Origin: Planococcus sp. ISL-110
GTDB taxonomy: Bacteria > Bacillota > Bacilli > Bacillales_A > Planococcaceae
Assembly (NCBI RefSeq): GCF_018613575.1
Contig: NZ_JAGGPX010000018.1
Location: 40,627-104,626 of the forward strand
Length of the DNA: 64,000 nucleotides
Direction of reading: 5' to 3'
Shown: positions 17,698 through 26,330 of the stretch, one piece after another
Numbering within the stretch: position 1 is the first letter of the stretch
Layout: every line of letters starts with the position of its first letter
Made by a program: the position numbers and the translations under genes
The notes under the pieces: generated by a model
What the model was told of the DNA's origin: nothing
What the model saw: only the letters and a program-made list of their open reading frames with translations
Database searches by the model: none

Positions 17698-17856
17698 CGC
17701 TTCGGCCGCTTTGGGTAGAGCAAAGACGAATGCTCCTGCGCAAGCTCGTCGCAAATGAGGTCCCAGGAATGCCTGGTCCCTCATTGGCTCCCGCGATAAG
17801 CCAGGGAAGAACGCCTGTCTTATCGCTCCGCCTAGCCCGTGGACGCGCCGGCGCTG
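17698..17856 (+). repeat. Dispersed intergenic repeat, longer copy B
   Basis: Same ends as the copy at 5413-5503. Inside are two self-complementary parts: AATGAGGTCCC...TGGTCCCTCATT, and GCGATAAG...CTTATCGC around a CCAGGGAAGAACGCCTGT loop. The GC-rich, strongly folded, non-coding character suggests a MITE-like or structured-RNA element of this lineage rather than a gene. Confidence 0.8.
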
Positions 17857-18383
17857 AGAGATCTACTTAATAAAATAACCTGCCGTCCATCCAATGGGCG
17901 GTATTTCTTGTGGTTACTTGGTTTTTATATAATTTTTTTAGCCCTTAACAGGTTAAATTGTTAAAAGTCTAGGGACTGAAAGTGGGGGGAGAATTGTTGC
18001 TCTTATTTTTTTGTTCACGGAACAGCCGTTACGTGTTTAATCATTCTCTGGAGAAATGGAATAGCCTGTTTGAAGAGACGAGCAACGGCTTAACCTATCC
18101 TGCGTGTTCTGCACAACTGAAGAAGGAGTTCCGCTAATTAGATCACAACGTTTTTCATTCCGCCAATTAAAGAGATTAAAGAGCTGTACCAAGTGGTATA
18201 CTAATGAAAATCAGCATACCTTCCGATATATTAGTCGCCATCAGACGATAGAGAAGCATTTGTTTCTATTGTAAGCTGTTTTTATTAATGCATTCATTTG
18301 AAGCTTTGAACAAGAATCACCACCGTCTGATCTCGGTAGGGTGTGAAGTAGTTAAGAGTATACTCCAGGAAAGGGTGGGTTTT
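17857..18383 (+). other. Non-coding region ahead of the DASS transporter
   Basis: Contains a hairpin at about 17881-17905 (CCGTCCA..TGGGCGG, followed by TATTT) that may terminate the preceding operon, and an imperfect dyad GGTATACTAATG...CAGCATACC at about 18191-18217 that could be an operator. I see no gene or recognisable riboswitch. Confidence 0.4.
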
Positions 18384-19868
18384 ATGGTAGAAAAAACAAC
18401 AGAAGAAAAACCGAAACGCAATTTAAAACCGCTTTACATTTTTTTAGCTTTTGCCATTTTAATTATCATTGTTTTACTGCCAACGCCGGGAGATTTATCA
18501 GTCGTCGGGCAAAGAACGATTGCCATTTTAGCATTTGCAGTCGTTTTATGGATGACAGAAGCGGTTCCGTATCCAGTCAGTGCTGCCATGATTATCGGAC
18601 TTATGGCTCTATTATTGGGTCTTTCTCCAAACCCAGAAATTCCAGGGGAACTGCTCGGAACGAGAGAGGCGCTCAGTCTGGCATTGTCGGGTTTCAGTAA
18701 TTCGGCAGTGGCGCTTGTCGCTGCCGCCTTGTTCTTGGCAGCTGCCATGCAAGCGACGAATTTGCATAAGCGTCTGGCGTTGTGGATTTTATCGAAAGTC
18801 GGTACAAAAACGGGAGCCATCGTCTTTGGTGCCATTCTTGTTTCAATAGTACTGGCATTTTTCGTGCCGAGCGCCACAGCACGTGCCGGCGCAGTCGTAC
18901 CGATTCTGCTTGGCATGGTTGCGGCATTCGGATTGCCTGTCAATAGCCGCCTCGCAGCACTATTGGTCATCACTGCGGTCCAATCGGTATCCATCTGGAA
19001 CGTTGGAATCAAAACAGGGGCTGCACAGAACCTGGTAGCGCTTGGTTTCATGGAAAGTGAGTTCGGAGAGACTGTGTCATGGAGCGCCTGGTTCCTTTAT
19101 GCGGCGCCATGGTCCATCATCATGTCGATTGTGCTGTATTTTATAATGATTAAACTGATTAAGCCAGAGACGAAAGTTATAGAAGGCGGCACCGAGTTGA
19201 TTCAAAAAGACTTGAAGGAATTAGGGCATCTTAAGCCGGCTGAAATCCGGTTGATTGTCGTATCTCTGAGCTTGCTGCTTTTGTGGTCGACAGAAGAAAT
19301 CTTGCATCCATTTGATACGACAACGGTCACCATCGTGGCAATCGCTGTTTTGCTGGCTCCAAAAATCGGAGTCTTTGATTGGAAGACGGTAGAAAAAATG
19401 ATTCCGTGGGGCACAATCATCGTATTCGCTGTCGGAATTGCGCTCGGTTCCACTTTATTGAGCACGGGAGCGGCCCAATGGTTGTCCGATAAACTGTTTG
19501 GGGCGATGGGATTGGAAGATATGCCGCTTCTTGCGACGATCGCCTTGCTGTCATTGTTCAATATTCTCATTCACCTTGGTTTTGCGAGTGCGACGAGCTT
19601 ATCATCTGCATTGATTCCTATTTTCATCGCTTTGGCCATGACTTTGCCGCTCGACGGCAATGAAATCGGCTTTGTATTGATCCAGCAATTTGTCATTTCA
19701 TTCGGATTCTTGCTTCCGATCAGTGCGCCGCAAAACATGCTGGCCTACGGGACAGGAGCTTTTACCGTGAAGGACTTTTTGAAATCAGGCGTGGCATTGA
19801 CCATCATCGGTTATCTGCTGATATTGCTTTTCAGCGCGACCTATTGGAAATGGATTGGATTATTGTAA
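18384..19868 (+). CDS. DASS (SLC13) family sodium:anion symporter
   Basis: 494 residues from ATG 18384, which follows AGGAAAGGGTGGG; the open frame begins 32 codons earlier but without a ribosome site. About eleven to twelve membrane segments. The divalent anion:sodium symporter pattern includes LWMTEAVPYPVSAAMI near the N-terminus, AFFVPSATARAGAVVPI (Ser-Ala-Thr motif, sodium site 1) and, in the second repeat, HLGFASATSLSSALIPIF, followed by LPISAPQNMLAYGTGAF (sodium/substrate site). It probably imports C4-dicarboxylates or related anions; sulfate cannot be excluded. Monocistronic with a strong terminator. Confidence 0.88.
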   Translation: MVEKTTEEKPKRNLKPLYIFLAFAILIIIVLLPTPGDLSVVGQRTIAILAFAVVLWMTEAVPYPVSAAMIIGLMALLLGLSPNPEIPGELLGTREALSLALSGFSNSAVALVAAALFLAAAMQATNLHKRLALWILSKVGTKTGAIVFGAILVSIVLAFFVPSATARAGAVVPILLGMVAAFGLPVNSRLAALLVITAVQSVSIWNVGIKTGAAQNLVALGFMESEFGETVSWSAWFLYAAPWSIIMSIVLYFIMIKLIKPETKVIEGGTELIQKDLKELGHLKPAEIRLIVVSLSLLLLWSTEEILHPFDTTTVTIVAIAVLLAPKIGVFDWKTVEKMIPWGTIIVFAVGIALGSTLLSTGAAQWLSDKLFGAMGLEDMPLLATIALLSLFNILIHLGFASATSLSSALIPIFIALAMTLPLDGNEIGFVLIQQFVISFGFLLPISAPQNMLAYGTGAFTVKDFLKSGVALTIIGYLLILLFSATYWKWIGLL

Positions 19869-19875
19869 GAAAAAG

Positions 19876-19930
19876 AAAGAGGATATTCTCCCAGTCTGTT
19901 GAAGAAAAGACTGAGGGAATATCCTCTTTT
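19876..19930 (+). terminator. Intrinsic terminator after the DASS gene
   Basis: AAAGAGGATATTC.CCCAGTCT mirrors AGACTGAGGGAATATCCTCTTTT with a 10-base loop and a final T-run. Confidence 0.9.
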
Positions 19931-20000
19931 ATCTATATCTGTACTGATTTTCGAATTGTGGCCGGGAACCATATTGTGAAAAAAAGGGGGGGTTAGGCTA

Positions 20001-20186
20001 ATGGGTAAAAAAAGCAATTATGACTACTCAAAAATACCTTTCACCGGATTGGGTTTAGTATTTGGCACGGCAATTGGTGCAGCCTTAAGTCTTATCCTTA
20101 CTGGTAATGTCATTTGGGCCGGGGTAGGGACTGGAGTTGGGCTGGTTGTAGGTGCAGCGATCGACAGCATGAAGAAACGGAAATAG
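20001..20186 (+). CDS. Small glycine-rich membrane protein, 61 aa
   Basis: Start supported by a GGGGGG-type ribosome site about 9 bases upstream. After a charged start (MGKKSNYDYSK) come two helices made of Gly/Ala-small-residue patterns (GLVFGTAIGAALSLIL and AGVGTGVGLVVGAAI), a glycine-zipper-like hairpin, then a KKRK tail. Such proteins are common and uncharacterised in Bacillales. Isolated gene. Confidence 0.7.
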   Translation: MGKKSNYDYSKIPFTGLGLVFGTAIGAALSLILTGNVIWAGVGTGVGLVVGAAIDSMKKRK

Positions 20187-20270
20187 TTTGTATGTATAAA
20201 GACCAATAGGCACTGGCTTCTAGCGCTCCATGTAGAACAGCAGAATGGAACTTCCAGGGAGGAGGCGAGA

Positions 20271-20642
20271 GTGTTGAAAAACCTGAATCAATTGGTATAC
20301 GAATACACCAGCCAGTTGCAACACGGAGAACTGCAGGCTGCGTACAAAGGAATACTGCAGTTTATCGGCAAGTTGAGAACAGAGTTGATCAAAAAATACC
20401 CGCACGACAATATAAGCGGTATTTATCAAGGCTATCTGGACATGACGTATTTTTCATTAACACCAGAACCGCTAAAAAATAAAGGGCTGAAAATTGCCAT
20501 CGTGTACTTGCACGAAAAGGGAGCTTTTGAAGTGTGGCTTTCCGCTCGGAACAGGGAGATCACAAAAGAGTATGAATCGCTCATAAGGAATAATATTTCT
20601 GATGACATGTTATTACTTTTACTAACTAAAAATGAAATCTAG
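20271..20642 (+). CDS. Hypothetical cytoplasmic protein, 123 aa, possibly truncated
   Basis: GTG 20271 follows GGGAGGAGG. Soluble alpha/beta composition: N-terminal helix (LNQLVYEYTSQLQHGELQAAYKGILQFIGKLRTELIKKYP), then MTYFSLTPEPLKNKGLKIAIVYLHEKGAFEVWLSARNR. It resembles uncharacterised proteins of about 170-190 residues (DUF7000-like, from memory), so the early stop after LLLLLTKNEI may mean a shortened C-terminus. It is the last gene before the BREX region, so its 3' end may be the island junction. Confidence 0.6.
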   Translation: MLKNLNQLVYEYTSQLQHGELQAAYKGILQFIGKLRTELIKKYPHDNISGIYQGYLDMTYFSLTPEPLKNKGLKIAIVYLHEKGAFEVWLSARNREITKEYESLIRNNISDDMLLLLLTKNEI

Positions 20643-21183
20643 GTAGGCCGGGCAGATGCAATTAGTGATTTCCCTCCTGCTGTCGGATCCGCTATAGAAT
20701 CTATGAATTCTTTCGTGGGAGCCTCATGGATGCTGGTGTCTTAGGCACCTTAAAAAGTACGTAAGCCCTCCACAATTATATCCATTAGTCTATAGAGCTT
20801 TGATGGTTAGTGGAATGAAACAAGTTGGTATAGAGTACGTCACTTGGTGATAAAAATCTTAGTCCATAATCAATTTGCGGATTTTTGTGATATAGGTAAG
20901 CGATCTGTTCTATTTAGAAGTCATACGTTATCATTTAATAGGTTTTGATAATAGAGGATTATCTAAACTTATGAAATGTGTGACAAGAGGAACCGTATTA
21001 TTCGAGATTTCTATAGTTTTTGTTGTCAAATTAGCTTTTTTATTTTGAATAAGGCATTACTAATTTGCTAAAGCCCAAATCTATCAGATAGCTACATAAC
21101 TATTCCTTATCTATAATTGTTTATTGAATAAAGTAAGACTAAAATAAGAAGTAAGTAAATATAGAAGATACGAGGTGACGTTC
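20643..21183. other. Gene-free stretch at the left edge of the BREX island
   Basis: GC falls sharply here. I find no tRNA, no complete gene and no clear attachment-site repeat. The first part (about 20650-20790) reads like decayed coding DNA. The AT-rich part from about 21050 probably holds the BREX promoter, but no -35/-10 pair is good enough to name. Confidence 0.4.
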
Positions 21184-21420
21184 ATGGAAGTTAAGCTTTT
21201 TTACCGCACTCAGCGTGATTTGGCTATGGCGTTAAACAAGTTAGTAGATGCGTATTGGGAAGAAGAAATTAGAGAGCATGAACTTATTGAAGGTGTAAAG
21301 ACTATGTATAAAAATAATCAAAGCAAGTTAATAAAAAATAATGAGTTTACAAAAGTAGTTCAGCAACAAAGTGGAAAAAGACGATTAGTGATTATTAAAC
21401 GGATTCTGGAAATTAATTAG
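21184..21420 (+). CDS. Small conserved-looking protein at the head of the BREX operon, 78 aa
   Basis: ATG 21184 follows GAGGTG with 6-8 bases; an in-frame GTG at 21175 lies within that ribosome site. The product is a charged helical protein, EVKLFYRTQRDLAMALNKLVDAYWEEEIREHELIEG, then a C-terminal part with QQSGKRRLVIIKRILEIN. From memory it resembles the small TIGR04540-type proteins of Firmicutes, whose function is unknown; this was not checked. It ends 31 bases before brxA on the same strand and so is probably co-transcribed with BREX. The basic C-terminus would suit nucleic-acid binding, perhaps an operon regulator (inference). Confidence 0.65.
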   Translation: MEVKLFYRTQRDLAMALNKLVDAYWEEEIREHELIEGVKTMYKNNQSKLIKNNEFTKVVQQQSGKRRLVIIKRILEIN

Positions 21421-21451
21421 GATTATAGTCTTGTGTGAAAGGATAGGGTGG

Positions 21452-22048
21452 ATGACAATGGAAATGAAGTATTCTTCGGCTCTGACTGGAGCTTCTTTTA
21501 TGTTTCGAGAATTTAAAAAAGTGACCTCATTAAAGTACGAAGGATTGTCAAAAGCTGAAATACGTTCGAAAGTACTTGATGAAAATATATTTGAATACGA
21601 AAAAACCACAAGCATAAAAAGAGCAATTCCTTATGTTATCAAGAGAACAGAGGCATTAGACGCTTGGTTAAGCAGGTATGTACTGGAAGAACCTGTAGAA
21701 ACAGCTAAATGTATAAATCTTTACGGAATCATGAAAACAGATCGATTATTTTTCGAATTTATGAATGAGGTAGTTAGAGAAAAATTAGAAGCTAGTGACT
21801 ACACATTAGAAAAAAAAGAAATCAATATATTTTTTAGTCATAAAGCAGAACAAGACGAATTTTTAGCAAGTTGGTCTGACAGTACTGTTCAACGATTAAA
21901 ACAAGCTTATCGAAAAGTCCTTGTCGAAATGGGGATTTTAAAAAATATACGAAGCGATGAATTAAATAGAATCATCATCGACGAACAAATAAAAGACCAC
22001 CTCAACCGTATCGGTGACGTCCGGTATGTGCGAGCGATGGGTGAATGA
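21452..22048 (+). CDS. brxA: BrxA (DUF1819), BREX type 1
   Basis: About 198 residues, the normal length of BrxA, a small DNA-binding protein of type 1 BREX. The frame includes SSALTGASFMFREFKKVTSLKYEGLSKAEIRSKVLDENIFEY near the start and a C-terminal helical part ending IIIDEQIKDHLNRIGDVRYVRAMGE. It is followed 10 bases later by brxB and then the unmistakable brxC, pglX, pglZ and brxL, so gene order supports the assignment as much as the sequence. The start is taken at ATG 21452; ATG 21458 is also possible (AAAGGAT..GGGTGG ribosome site). Confidence 0.87.
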   Translation: MTMEMKYSSALTGASFMFREFKKVTSLKYEGLSKAEIRSKVLDENIFEYEKTTSIKRAIPYVIKRTEALDAWLSRYVLEEPVETAKCINLYGIMKTDRLFFEFMNEVVREKLEASDYTLEKKEINIFFSHKAEQDEFLASWSDSTVQRLKQAYRKVLVEMGILKNIRSDELNRIIIDEQIKDHLNRIGDVRYVRAMGE

Positions 22049-22058
22049 GGGGGAAAGT

Positions 22059-22625
22059 ATGGCAAATTTGAATGCAAGACTGGATGACATCATCCCAAAA
22101 ATCAAAGAAGAAAAGTTTATTGATGGGCGTGGCTTAGGTAATGAAATCAGTTTCTATGTTTTTGATTATGAGCCAGAGGGTGAACTTTTCGTTAGAGATT
22201 ATGTAAAACACATAAAAAAAGAGTTTAATTATGAGGGAACGAATAGACGAATCATTGAATTCGATTTGTATAAAATGCTTATCGAGATTACGAAAGAAAA
22301 ACGGATTTTCGATCGCATCTTTGATATGGAAGAACGTCAAGGAAAAGATGCCTTATTTAAAGCTATGACTGCCTTTGCCAAACCGGAAGTATTTTTACAA
22401 AAAATCAAAGAGCAGCTGGGCGATCACAATGTTGTGTTTCTAACTGGGATAGGGAAAGTATACCCGTTTGTGCGTTCGCACAATATTTTAAATAACCTCC
22501 AAGAAGTATTGGATAAGACACCGGTGGTAATGTTTTTCCCAGGAACGTACGATGGTCAATCGTTGCAATTATTTAGCAAATTCAAAGACGACAATTATTA
22601 TAGAGCATTTCGTTTAGTTGATTAG
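22059..22625 (+). CDS. brxB: BrxB (DUF1788), BREX type 1
   Basis: 188 residues from ATG 22059, which follows GAGGGGG; the open frame extends 15 codons upstream into brxA. BrxB is a small essential BREX component of unknown biochemistry. Typical DUF1788 text is visible: KIKEEKFIDGRGLGNEISFYVFDYEPEGELFVRDYV near the N-terminus, and VVFLTGIGKVYPFVRSHNILNNLQ...TPVVMFFPGTYDGQSLQLF in the C-terminal half. It is second gene of the operon, 10 bases after brxA. Confidence 0.92.
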   Translation: MANLNARLDDIIPKIKEEKFIDGRGLGNEISFYVFDYEPEGELFVRDYVKHIKKEFNYEGTNRRIIEFDLYKMLIEITKEKRIFDRIFDMEERQGKDALFKAMTAFAKPEVFLQKIKEQLGDHNVVFLTGIGKVYPFVRSHNILNNLQEVLDKTPVVMFFPGTYDGQSLQLFSKFKDDNYYRAFRLVD

Positions 22626-22673
22626 GGAAATACAGAAATTAGTTGATTTTAGATAAGATGAGGAGGATTTTAC

Positions 22674-25600
22674 ATGTTGTTAAAAGATATGTTTTTAAAG
22701 GATATTGAACGTGATATTCGTGGCGTTATTAAAGTCGCACAAACGAATGAAAAGGATATCTATCAAGAACTTGATGAATATGTGGTCACACAAGAGTTGC
22801 ACAAACATTTCTCGAAGTTCTACGACAATTACCAAAAAGGAATTAATGGCAAGACGGATAAAATGGGTGTTTGGATTAGCGGCTTCTTCGGATCCGGTAA
22901 ATCTCACTTCCTTAAAATTCTCGCATACCTTTTAGAAAATCAGCTTGTTAAAGGAAAACAACCAATCGATTTCTTTGAAGACAAAGTACAAGACGCATTA
23001 GTCTATTCCAATATGAAACGTACTGCTGATGTGGATACAGAAGTTATTTTGTTTAACATTGATTCTAAAAGTTCACTGGATAACAAATCAAAAGAAGATG
23101 CCATTTTACGCGTTTTCATGAAAGTATTTTACGAACATAGAGGCTATTATGGAGATATTCCAGGTGTAGCGGAAATGGAAAAGTATTTGGACAAGCAAGG
23201 CCTCTACGAAGCATTTAAACAAGAGTTCCACACGCTAGCAGGCGAGTCGTGGGAAGAGCGTCGTAACAGTTTCTATTTCGATGCAGACTATGTCATTGGA
23301 GCGTTAACCAAAGTGACGGATATGTCGGAAGACTCTGCACGCAACTGGTTCGAAAACGGCGTGAACAATTTTGAAATTAGCATTGAGAAATTCTCAAAAG
23401 ACGTAAAAGAATACATCGATGAAAAAGGACCGAAATTCCACTTAGTATTTTTAGTCGATGAAATTGGTCAATACATAGGAGACAGTCGCAATTTAATGCT
23501 TAACTTGCAAACACTAACAGAAGATTTAGGAACACATGCGCAAGGGAAAGTGTGGATCATGGTGACATCACAAGAAAGTATTGACTCCATAGTAAAAGTT
23601 AAAGGCGATGATTTTTCTCGTATTCAAGGACGCTTTGATACAAGACTATCTTTATCTTCGATATCCGTCGATGAAGTTATTAAAAAGCGAATTTTGGAGA
23701 AGCATAAGCATGTTAACGACAAACTGAAGGTGTTATATCCTGAAAAAAGCGCCATCTTAAAAAACCTCATCAGTTTCTCAGGTAGCACAGCAGACCTTAG
23801 AGGATATGACAATGAGCAAGAATTTGCTGAAGTCTATCCGTTCATACCGTACCAATTTAAGTTATTGCAAAATGTATTTGAGCAAGTACGTAAACACGGC
23901 TCATCAGGAAAGCATTTATCTGAAGGAGAACGTTCGATGCTTTCCGCTTTTAAAGAAGCAGGACTTCGGTACAAAGATGAAGATGAGGGCTCTCTAATTC
24001 CGTTCTATGCGTTCTACGATACGATTAAAGAATTTTTAAACCCATCGATATCGAGAGTCATTGAAGGCACAACGGAGAATTCTGCGTTAAAAGATGATCA
24101 ATTTAACCAGGACTTATTGAAAGTATTGTTCATGATTAAATACATTAAAGAATTGCCAGCAAACATTGATAATATCGCCACACTTATGGTTACACATATC
24201 GATGAAGACAAACTGCAGCTCAAAGAAAAAATCAAAGCTTCTTTAAGAAAGTTAATTGGACAAACCTTGATTCAAAAAAATGGCGATTACTACCTCTTCT
24301 TAACAGATGATGAACAAGATATTAACCGAGAAATTAAACAAATGAATATTGATGAAGACATCATTAAACGTGAGTTAGCGAACTACATCTTCCAAGATTT
24401 ATACGAAGATAAACGGTTTAACTACGACAAAGTTTATTCTTTTGCTTTCAATCAAAAAATGGATGAAAAAAATTACGGCAATCAAACATCCAGTATCGGG
24501 TTGCACATCTTATCTCCGCTATCAGACAACTACCAAAAGTCAGATCAGGAAATGATGATGATGACTTCAGGCAGCAGTGAAATGATAATTAAACTTGGTG
24601 GTAACGAAGCATATGTTGAAGAAATAGAAGAAGCATTAAAAATAGAAGAATTTCGTAAGAAAAAGAACATTACACAGCTTCCAGAAAATATTCAAAACAT
24701 CTTAAACAATAAGCAAGCCGAAGTGCGTGAAAGAAGACGAAGAGTACGCGAGCTTTTAGATGATGCGATTAAAAATGGATCTTTCTTTGTCAATGGGGAC
24801 AAAATGGATAGTAAAGGTTCTTCTGTAAAAGAAAAAATCAACTTCGCGTTTAAACAGTTGGTCGATAATGTCTATACCAAATTAGGATATATAAAAGAGC
24901 ATATGGAGAATGAGCGACAATTAATCGAGGTTTTAGCTTCAACCAATGATCAGCTGTCTTTAGACGATACAATCGTGACAAAGCCAAACGAATTAGCTAA
25001 ACGAGAAGTCTATGAATTTATCGATATGCAAGATCAAACGCAAAGACAAAATCGCGTGAAATTGGTATATGAGCGCTTCCAAGATAAACCGTTTGGATGG
25101 AAGCAGCTGGACATTGCCGGGTTGCTTGCAGAGTTATTAAAAGAACAGCGTATTCGCATTCGATACAATGCAGAGTATTTAGAACCTGAAGTAGATACAA
25201 ATAAATTAGTAACGGTCTTTGGAAAAGCGAGCGAATCAGATAAAGGACTCCTCTTTAAACGGGTGAAAGTTGACGGTGCACTCATTCAGACTGCCAAACG
25301 TGTCTGCAGAGAAGTGTTTAACACAACAGATTTAGCAGATGATGAGGATGGTCTTATTAAAGATATTCGTACACTCATTAGTAAACAAATAGACGAAATC
25401 AATTCGTATAAAGTGCGTTATGAAGGACGAAAATACCCAGGGTTGAGCTTGCTTGATAAAGGACTTGAGTACTTTACTCAATTTGATCAAAAAATTGATA
25501 ACGCTACATTCTTTACCCGGTTAACAGAACTTGAAGAAGACTTGATTGATTGGGAAGAAGATGTCGTTTATGTGAAAAGTTTCTTTGACACAAATCAGAA

Positions 25601-26252
25601 AGAAATTTTTGATCAAGGCTTAGCTGGACTGAAGCAGTACGAAGAAAACAAAGCGTATTTGTCAGGGGCAACCGTAACAGAAGCTATGACGAGTCTCGAG
25701 TCCATTATCCAAAATCCAATTCCTTATCGAGAGATTAAAGAAATTCCAGAATTGGTCTATGAATTAGAAAAGCAAATTACTTACATCTTATCTGAGAAAA
25801 AAAATAACGCTCAAGAAAAGCTAAAAGCGGATAATGATGAGTTGTCCTTATACGCGGGACAATACGGGGTATCTAACGAAACAAAGCAGCACATCGAAGA
25901 ACGTTATACCACCTTCCAAACTAATTTAGATGCATTTACCAATATTTATAAAGTCGATGCGACGATTGCCCAAAGTACGAGTTTTAAAGAGAGAAGTATC
26001 ATCAACATTAAGCAAGAACTCGCTGAATGGCAACGCAAGAAAGAAGGAGAGCATCAAAGAGAACATGGCAGTAAGGTTGTTGATCCACCAACTAGCCCAC
26101 CAGAAATTCATAAACAAAGCGTGAAAGTAGCAAGCTTGGTTGACATAAATACATTAAAGACAGAGCAAGACGTAGACAAGTATATTAATGCCTTGTCTCA
26201 TAAATTAAAACAAATCATTAAATCAAATAAAGAAATAGAATTTATCGATTAA
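22674..26252 (+). CDS. brxC: BrxC, large P-loop ATPase of BREX type 1
   Basis: 1192 residues, the usual size for BrxC. The ATPase domain shows Walker A GFFGSGKSH at residues 70-78 and Walker B FLVDEIGQY at about 260, with a sensor-like MVTSQE further on. The remainder is long, helical and charged, with coiled-coil-like stretches around 680-760 and 1080-1160. BrxC is needed for phage exclusion and is thought to be a remodelling or DNA-translocating AAA-type ATPase working with PglX and PglZ on host and phage DNA. ATG 22674 has an excellent GAGGAGG site. Intact, no frameshift. Confidence 0.95.
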   Translation: MLLKDMFLKDIERDIRGVIKVAQTNEKDIYQELDEYVVTQELHKHFSKFYDNYQKGINGKTDKMGVWISGFFGSGKSHFLKILAYLLENQLVKGKQPIDFFEDKVQDALVYSNMKRTADVDTEVILFNIDSKSSLDNKSKEDAILRVFMKVFYEHRGYYGDIPGVAEMEKYLDKQGLYEAFKQEFHTLAGESWEERRNSFYFDADYVIGALTKVTDMSEDSARNWFENGVNNFEISIEKFSKDVKEYIDEKGPKFHLVFLVDEIGQYIGDSRNLMLNLQTLTEDLGTHAQGKVWIMVTSQESIDSIVKVKGDDFSRIQGRFDTRLSLSSISVDEVIKKRILEKHKHVNDKLKVLYPEKSAILKNLISFSGSTADLRGYDNEQEFAEVYPFIPYQFKLLQNVFEQVRKHGSSGKHLSEGERSMLSAFKEAGLRYKDEDEGSLIPFYAFYDTIKEFLNPSISRVIEGTTENSALKDDQFNQDLLKVLFMIKYIKELPANIDNIATLMVTHIDEDKLQLKEKIKASLRKLIGQTLIQKNGDYYLFLTDDEQDINREIKQMNIDEDIIKRELANYIFQDLYEDKRFNYDKVYSFAFNQKMDEKNYGNQTSSIGLHILSPLSDNYQKSDQEMMMMTSGSSEMIIKLGGNEAYVEEIEEALKIEEFRKKKNITQLPENIQNILNNKQAEVRERRRRVRELLDDAIKNGSFFVNGDKMDSKGSSVKEKINFAFKQLVDNVYTKLGYIKEHMENERQLIEVLASTNDQLSLDDTIVTKPNELAKREVYEFIDMQDQTQRQNRVKLVYERFQDKPFGWKQLDIAGLLAELLKEQRIRIRYNAEYLEPEVDTNKLVTVFGKASESDKGLLFKRVKVDGALIQTAKRVCREVFNTTDLADDEDGLIKDIRTLISKQIDEINSYKVRYEGRKYPGLSLLDKGLEYFTQFDQKIDNATFFTRLTELEEDLIDWEEDVVYVKSFFDTNQKEIFDQGLAGLKQYEENKAYLSGATVTEAMTSLESIIQNPIPYREIKEIPELVYELEKQITYILSEKKNNAQEKLKADNDELSLYAGQYGVSNETKQHIEERYTTFQTNLDAFTNIYKVDATIAQSTSFKERSIINIKQELAEWQRKKEGEHQREHGSKVVDPPTSPPEIHKQSVKVASLVDINTLKTEQDVDKYINALSHKLKQIIKSNKEIEFID

Positions 26253-26330
26253 CACAGGGGTTTCTAGCAGGCATCAGCAAGACAGATTAATTTTTGTTGA
26301 TGCCTGTGATTTACATAAGGAGTGAGCGCA

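Noticed and set aside
18215-18245. Possible dif-like site (CCTTCCGATAT)
   Set aside because: Only a partial XerC-type arm; nothing like the XerD arm follows at the right distance.
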